From the NCBI GenBank assembly GCA_941918925.1, contig OW799234.1, forward strand, positions 58,256,468 to 58,320,467: a DNA stretch of 64,000 nucleotides. The letters run 5' to 3'. Positions 57,299 to 64,000 of the stretch are shown piece by piece (the first letter of the stretch is position 1; the number at the start of each line of letters is the position of its first letter). The position numbers and the translations under genes were made by a program. The notes beneath the pieces were generated by a model. That model was given only the letters and a program-made list of their open reading frames with translations, was not told where the DNA came from and searched no databases. The stretch is from Phyto melanocephala. Its lineage: Eukaryota; Arthropoda; Insecta; Diptera; Rhinophoridae.

Positions 57299-59194
57299 TG
57301 CATTTGTTATAACAAAACGATACCCTTATTATAATAAGAAAAAAATAAAAAATAAAGTGAAACAAAACAAGATGAGAAGCAATATAGAAACTCTATCAGT
57401 CATTTAGATTTAAAAAAAATTAAAAAATTATTATTTCTAGCTGCTGTAGAACAGTATTTTTTTTGTAATTAAAAAAAAATATATTATTTAATAGTTATTT
57501 TACTATTAAATTTATCAAATCATATTCAAAAAGACACACAGAAAGACAGCCTGACAAAAATTCTAAAAATTTTGTTTGTGTATTCGATAAACTCTTAACA
57601 CTTCTATGGGAAATCAATTTGCATAATTAAATGCTCGTCCGAGCACAGAGTCAAAGCTAATGCTAAATGCAGAGCGGTCTTTTCAATATCAAAAAAGATT
57701 TATTTGAACCTAAAATAATAATATTTTCCAATAGTAGGAAATTTTCTTAAAAATATAAATTAAAAAAAAAAAAACAGAATTATTAATTGATGGAAATTTT
57801 TTTTTAATTTTATTTAAAATATTGTGGTTTGTGGAGTTCTTGGCAGATTTCTTTTTATTTAATATTAATATTAATTAAATATATTCGCTATCAAGCACAG
57901 ATTCGGCGGATTTTTTTTTTAATTTTTGTTAAAACTGTGAATTGGATAGGAAGGGAAAATATTATTTCCCTTATAAAACCATCTACCCTCTTTTATCAGC
58001 CCTTGATTTTATTGACATATCCACTTAAAAAATTACAAAATAAAAAAAAATTTAATATGCTCCGATGACAATGTTATAGTACGGCGAGTACTGTGACATT
58101 ACTAGGATATAATGGCTGTTTGCAAATGACACTTAAAGGCTTATTACCACAGAAATTAATTTTATTTGGTTCAGCTAAAAAACGCATTCGTTGTCCTTGA
58201 TAAATTTGTCAAAAATCAATGAAATATAATTTATCAAAAGCAATCACAACTGTCCTCTTGCTTGAGCAGTCTAGTGTTCGATGGTTTATAGACAAACTGC
58301 TTTACCAAAAAATTGACCAAGAAATAATCTTAATTTGAAATACTCTAAGCAGATATCCACATTTATATATTTTTCATCTAAAGTTTATTCAGCAAAGTTT
58401 TTTTCAAAATTTGTTTAAGGTCTAATTTCACTAAACTTTAAAAAAAAATAAAAAATATATACCTTCAAATACCTTTTTGTCTAGTTGGATCTTTTAAAAA
58501 CACATACATACATACAAACATACATACATACATACATACATACATACATACATACATACATACATACATAAATTAAAACCATTAAAAAACTGATAGACAC
58601 CTACAAATTTGTATTATTTCTTGTTTTTTTTTTGAATTTTTCTTCTTTTTTCCATTTAATTTGAATCGTGTCAAGTCTGCATGCAATCTGCATACCAAAT
58701 TGTACCACTAAAATCACTTTAGTCTTGTAAATAATTAACCAATGGTTTGTTGTTCTGTGGTTAAGCACCCAGTATACTTACATACAAACATACGTCAATA
58801 TGTATGAGTTTTACTACAATTGAAAATGGGCAGGATACTTAAATGTATTGTTACCACGCACTTAAAAATTGCATTTAAAAAAATACACTGTATTTACAAA
58901 TACACATACACAGATATTTCGTAAGGACTTGCGGTGGCGAACGTTATCATGATTTAGCGTAAAACAAGTTATCGATGAAAAATTTAAATTGAATTTTGTT
59001 ACATATCTGGATTTTGAAGTAAATGTCCAAATTTTTATCGATCAACTTTGGTAAATTTTTTTTCGTTGGCTTTCACGTGTTAATGGGTCCTAACAGACAA
59101 TATTACGGAGCATCCATAGCGAATTGTTATGCTAAGGCATTCAAGATGGTGGTCAGATAAATTTCTGTCATTACAGTATTAGAAGGTTAAATAC
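57299..59194. other. Non-coding DNA with a CATA microsatellite
   Basis: The (CATA)n tract at 58502-58570 is about 70 bases with one interruption. No gene; frames at 57225-57407 and 57829-58068 are AT-driven. Confidence 0.45.
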
Positions 59195-59226
59195 TTAGGT
59201 TAGGTTAGGTTAGGTTAGGTTAGGTT
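59195..59226. repeat. Interstitial (TTAGG)n tract
   Basis: Six perfect TTAGG units plus TT. This is the ancestral arthropod telomere repeat, which Diptera no longer use at chromosome ends. Here it is short and internal, with no flanking subtelomeric signs. Confidence 0.9.
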
Positions 59227-60763
59227 GAAAAGAAGGGGCACTAAAAGCCCAAACCCAAGAAAATATTAAAGGGATTATAAAACTGATTTTCTATGGAAAT
59301 TAAATTTATTAAGCTGCATTAATATTTATGAATAAGATCATTAAAATATAACGTTACAACTTAAGGCGTTTTCTTTTTTGGAAGAGTGATTAGTGTTTTA
59401 GGTGGTTATTGTAAGAATGAAGCGTAATTTCTAGCAATACATACTTCTTGAATACGATGACATTTAAATATTATTTAAGTTCAAGAAGTAGTATTTTAAA
59501 TGTGCCGCTAGTCGATTATTAGCGATTGTTTGATATATTGACTTTGAAAACACTGGTCACTTGCAGTAGAACATTTTATTTTTATATATAAACCACACTT
59601 ACTTGTTGACCAATTCATGTAACGAATTCAAGTTTGCACTTGAATAATACAATACATTTTGGATATACTGCTTAAATATAACTACTGACATAACTTGTCA
59701 ACGTCAACTTATTCCTATTAAAAACTATTAAACAGGATATCTTATGACTAAATCACCTATACTATGTGAAGGTTGTCTAAGTTTTTACGTAGTAAGCACT
59801 TTGCTTTATTTAGCTTGCCCAAAGTATCTATATACAGACAATCACCTGTTCGTCTCGCTGCCACTGGTGTCAATTTTTGTTAAGAATTTGTGGTGTGACC
59901 GTATTATTTTTCGATTTTCTAAAGCCTTTCAAATATAACACAACCTTAGATATATCCATTTTAAGCCATAGTAATTGCCAAACACAGTCAGTGCGGGGTA
60001 GAGAGGTGGGACAAACACTTCTGTTTTCTTTGAGACATATGGAGAATTAATCTCTAATCAAAGTACATGGAAACTGACTAGAGACCAAAGAAATATGTTG
60101 ACCAGTACGACTTGTTAAAGACTTGTTATTGGTAAGGTCATGTAATGACTGTGATAAGTCCTGAGCGAGATAGTACAATCACAACCGGTTTAATGCTTTG
60201 GGCAATCACTGATCTTGCTACGGCGATTTTGGTAGGACTTCGGCAATTATTTATATCTGTGTGCTGTTGCCTTTACATAGATGAATTTTCTTGATTAAAT
60301 TTTCGGCGACTTTCAGACCGCACATCCAATTCTGTTACTGATTTATTACAGAGCATAATAGCAAAAAGCAAGGAAATTGGGATAGATAACCCGAGCACGT
60401 TAATAAGGTATATTTATATTAATCATAAATAAAAGTGGGTGGAGCAGCTTGTTCACAGGGCGCCTCTTAAGTGTTAAACAAATAAATGCAAAATGAGAAC
60501 TGGGGAACTTTGAGCAAAAATCTTTCAAAAACAAAATATTGCAAATAATGTTATTAACTAAGGCAATGACAAAATCTAAAATTATTTAATTGTTTTTGTT
60601 ACGCCAAAACAATAAAAAATATTGTAAAAATTTGTTTTATTTTATAAAAGTACGTTAACGTTTCTACGACAGTGAGCATTTTAAAATAAGAGGATAAGAA
60701 ATGATCCAAAATTAAAATACATTATTTTTCAAGATGCATTTTTGATTTTGATATATGCGTGTT
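59227..60763. other. Non-coding DNA
   Basis: No gene supported. The GC-richer part at 59980-60460 gives broken frames without a recognisable motif; a decayed retroelement is possible but not shown. Confidence 0.35.
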
Positions 60764-60780
60764 ATCGTTGAAGCTTAAGG

Positions 60781-61344
60781 AGCTAATACACGGCATGTTT
60801 TTTACATCTGACTTAAAAAATTCTCCTCTGCTAAAACAAACATGTCGTGTGTTACCTTTAAAACATTACTTCTGTAAAAAAAAACATGTTTTGAGACATC
60901 TGACAAGATTTTAATTAGAGTGCGCTCTATTTTTCTCTGTAAAAACATGTGACATCACTCGTTGGCAGAAATTTCTGCTGCTGCAAAGCAGTCAGTGTAA
61001 AAGTACAATTTTAACAGACATGTAGATTCACATATCGATGCCTTACTTCCTCAACCTCGTATCTTAAAAAATAAAATTTTTGAGGAGAGAAAAGAAAAAC
61101 GGTTCATCTTTTCATACTTCGGTGTTTGGTTAAAAGTTTAAATGCAATTATTAAGGAATTGATTGTATTTATGTATATTAGTAGTAATAATATACTAATC
61201 TTTTTTAGTTAAAGCATAAAACAATCGTTTGATATGAAAAAGTCAAAACCGTATTTTTTAAGATACGAGGTTGAGGAAGTAAGGCATCGATATGTCTCAC
61301 AAATTTTAAAGTCAGATATGAAAAAAAGGCCGTGCATTATAGCC
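60781..61344. mobile_element. MITE family M1, copy 2, interrupted
   Basis: GCTAATACACGGCATGTTTT to AAAGTCAGATATGAAAAAAA then GGCCGTGCATTATAGC, with the same interior words as copy 1 at 12.55 kb (ACATGTCGTGTGTTACC, GCGCTCTATTTTT, CTGCTGCTGCAAAGCAGTCAG). It is interrupted at 61034 by the M3 element. Confidence 0.75.
61035..61290. mobile_element. 256-bp MITE M3 with TA target duplication
   Basis: Perfect or near-perfect 39-bp terminal inverted repeats: TCGATGCCTTACTTCCTCAA continuing CCTCGTATCTTAAAAAATA, mirrored at 61252-61290. TA on both sides (61033-61034, 61291-61292). Copy 1 of M1 shows the uninterrupted CACATATGCC-type site. The high arm identity suggests recent movement by a Tc1/mariner-type transposase. 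Confidence 0.85.
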
Positions 61345-61562
61345 AATGTAAAAATATTTACTTTTAAGAAAATTGGAATTGAACTTTAACTTTCATAGGT
61401 GCTTTCATAGTGACATTTGCCAGCATTATGAAGCTGTTCTGTATTAAGCCTGACTTTAGCTGTTTTACCATAATGAAATAGAGCAAGAAAAGAAATCTAA
61501 TGCAATGATTAACTCAACAGAGCAAAAAGGTGACAATGGCCCTCTTAGCTCCAAGCCACAGA

Positions 61563-64000
61563 ATTAATATGTTGTCTCCCAAAAGTATGCTAATGTAACT
61601 GGTATTAGTTTTATAGAAACAAAACAGGTTAGAAACAAGAATTTTAAAACTGTTTATAAAGAATAGTTATTTAGTGCAAAGTGATTACAGCATGAATTAT
61701 AACATTTTTTTTACTTCACATTATCTCTACTACTTAGTAAACTACATTACAATCACTAACTGTTTTTGCAAACTTATTTTTTTCGTGTTCTTCAAAATGC
61801 AGCAGTACATTTTCTTAATAAAAAATTTTCAAAAAAATCCCTGCGTTTATTATATTATAAATAAAACAGTTTTAATTTGATAATTTTACTCCTCTGACAA
61901 TGTGGTATTAGGGAGAGAAGTCATGTTGTATTAATATGTCACGGCAAGATACCCACAGCATAAAAACAAAATAGAATACTCAACTGGAAAACTATTTACT
62001 AAATAAATAAAATCTCAATCATGTTGCCATTTAATAAGCAATTGAAACTTGCAACAACTGGTTACCTTAGCATATTGTATAACAAGAACAAAAAATTATT
62101 TTTAACAAATAATAAATCTACACATGGCAACTATGCCAACTGCTCGTATGATTGCTGCTGTTGTAATGAACATAGAAAAAAATAATGTAATTGCAACTGG
62201 TTGTTAACATTAAGATTGATAGAAAAGATACAAAAGAGAAAATGTGTCCTCTTTGTTATTGTTGTCGTTGCTTTGCCAACATACTAACCAAACAGCCAAG
62301 CAGCCATCCATTTATCCATCCGTCCACATCACAAAGAAAAATCACGTTCATAGTGTGTAAAATATACACAGAGTCAAAGAAACAAATAAAAAAAAAAGAA
62401 ATAACAAAAATGCTTTAAATGAGTGTCATACCGCCAAAACCCTAGAATTTGTAATACACATGCATACGATTGTGTGTGCATGGTTATGGCTACAATCTAT
62501 AAAAAAGAGAACAGTAGCAGCAATAATAACAATAATGAAACGAAAGATAGAAAATTGTTTCAAAAAGGACAACGACATTGAATATTTTCATACACTATGA
62601 CTCAAGATAGATGGATGCATGTAGTTGTGCTACCATTTTTTTTTTCCAATACATACGTATTCAACAATGTTTACATATACAATAACATTAATGAACACAT
62701 ACACCCACACTAACACATATAAACACACACACAGACACATATATTAACATTAATAACAACCATACGAAGAGATGAGGGAAATAATGTGAAAAATAAAACG
62801 ACAATGACGATGATGATAACATGTAAAATCAACATGAATCAGAAAAGCAACAACACATGTACAAACGTACATGTCTGTGTGCATATGTGTGCAGATATAA
62901 ACAATGTAAGTCATTACACAATAAAAAAATAAATAAAAAAAATATTGAATAGCACCTCTAAAAGGGCACATTGTAGGTTTCGAGGGCAGAGGACAGAAGA
63001 GAAAAAGGGCAAGACATGAAAAAAGTTTAAAAAACCCCTATCAAATATGGTTGTTGGTGATGTTGCCTGCTTGATTTTTGATTTTTGATGTTTTTGTTTT
63101 ATACATAACAACAGTGAGAGCAAATTATATTAAGAAAACGATAATAAGCATTTTATCACAGAAATTAAAAAAAAAAAATATTATTGAATTTCATAAAAAT
63201 TATCTCTGAATGTTTTTTAAGTTTTTAGAAACTATTGTGATTACGATTTTTAAAATCGCACTTTCTAAAAAAAATTAAATAAAAATTTTCTTGCAGAAAT
63301 TAATGAATTGGTTATGGAAAATTTTGTAGATTTTTCAAATACTTTTTTTACCACTAGAACACTAACTGACTTCTGCACTGCTAAATAAAATTATGCCAAA
63401 AAACATTTAACAATTTCATTATAATTTAAGACAGTAGTGACATGCTGCCTTTCATGTGCTTACGGCTTTAATAACTTTGGCTATAAAGAATGGATGGCAA
63501 ATGGTGTAGGTAGCAAAAATAGGATCAAAGGTAAACGATGACAAGAGTTTTATTTAGTACTAAGGTGCTACATCCTGTTCAACAGCACAAGCCACTAGGA
63601 CACTACGCCACTCAAGATGTTAAGTACTTTGCAAATGTAGACTTTTTGTGTTATTTTCCTTAATCAACCGATATTACTTAAAGTCATAAACCTTCTAATC
63701 GCACTAATTAAAGAGCGCTTTCCAAATCGCTCAACGTATCTTTCCAGCTGTACACTGTTGAAATGTAGACGAATAGAGCGGAACAAATGTTCTTTTAAAA
63801 TGCATGCTAAAAGTCAACACTATACAGTATTGTTGCAATGCCTTAACTTTGGTTAGCCAGTAATGCTTTTTTAATTCTCTCTTACGATTTAAGCACAGTA
63901 AAACCTGCTCACAAATATATTACTTTTTTCCCATTACCCCTCCTAGAAGCATATGGCCTCTACAAAGAATCTCCATTTACATGATTTGTCACAGTTGTTT
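61563..64000. other. Non-coding DNA to window end
   Basis: CA-rich and CAA-rich stretches (62330-62760) and A-runs. Frames at 61674-61880, 62191-62418 and 62750-63123 have no domain. Sequence from about 63420 on is less AT-rich, without a recognisable exon. Confidence 0.4.

Larger units (their letters stand above)
60764..61562. mobile_element. MITE family M2, copy 2, containing two nested MITEs
   Basis: The left stub GAAGCTTAAGG (60769-60779) and the right part starting CCAATGTAAAAATATTTAC (61345 on) match the M2 copy at 40.70 kb (GAAGCTAAAAGG...CCAATGTCAAAATATTTAC). The right end GGTGACAATGGCCCTCTTAG continues CTCCAAGCCAC (about 61529-61560). An M1 copy interrupts the left terminal repeat. 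Confidence 0.7.

Noticed and set aside
59195..59226. Telomere end
   Set aside because: Only six units, flanked on both sides by ordinary internal DNA, and Diptera do not use TTAGG telomeres.
59980..60480. Possible Jockey-like retrotransposon tail
   Set aside because: Scattered Cys and Trp in broken frames suggested it, but no ordered motif could be followed.

Overview
This is a 64 kb, strongly AT-rich piece of a higher fly (brachyceran Diptera) nuclear genome, most likely a calyptrate. That rests on the density of fly-type interspersed repeats, a BEL/Pao retrotransposon, many relics of one Tc1/mariner-type transposase family, and two candidate introns of 70-74 bp. The organism assignment is an inference. 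There is no bacterial-style gene organisation, and almost all short open frames are chance or repeat-derived.

Region by region. 0-9 kb: a tRNA-like SINE candidate, a decayed mariner-type transposase, and several Helentron/INE-like (HINE-like) repeats, two of them nested. 9-20 kb: two further mariner-type relics, two MITEs, a candidate spliced micropeptide gene at 15.6-15.8 kb, a 0.5 kb foldback element and a probable piggyBac relic. 20.9-21.1 kb: the best host-gene signal, a minus-strand first coding exon with a signal peptide and a perfect splice donor; its long upstream stretch is probably 5' regulatory DNA. 23.7-27.9 kb: a HINE-like repeat interrupted by a 5'-truncated non-LTR retrotransposon with an 11 bp target duplication, then a 2.7 kb HINE-like element carrying a 288 bp tandem array. 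30.9-38.7 kb: a 121 bp tandem repeat split by a 1,623 bp segment that recurs, with no length change, 5.5 kb downstream; a perfect 240 bp direct duplication flanks the first copy. 39.7-40.8 kb: a dead Tc1-like transposase and a MITE. 42.2-51.1 kb: two mariner-type relics in opposite orientation, one cut by a full-length BEL/Pao element. 51-64 kb: mostly non-coding DNA with HINE-like fragments, a complete HINE-like copy at 56 kb, TA-flanked MITEs, an interstitial TTAGG tract and a three-deep transposon nest at 60.8-61.6 kb.

The only long intact gene is the BEL/Pao Gag-Pol frame (1,746 codons from its ATG). The element has 498 bp LTRs that look identical by eye, a primer-binding site that fits tRNA-Phe, a polypurine tract and a 5 bp target duplication, so it inserted recently. 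A 788 bp MITE with a TAA duplication has since landed in its 5' LTR, so that MITE family moved even more recently. Relative ages can be read from the nesting: mariner relic, then BEL/Pao, then Harbinger-type MITE.
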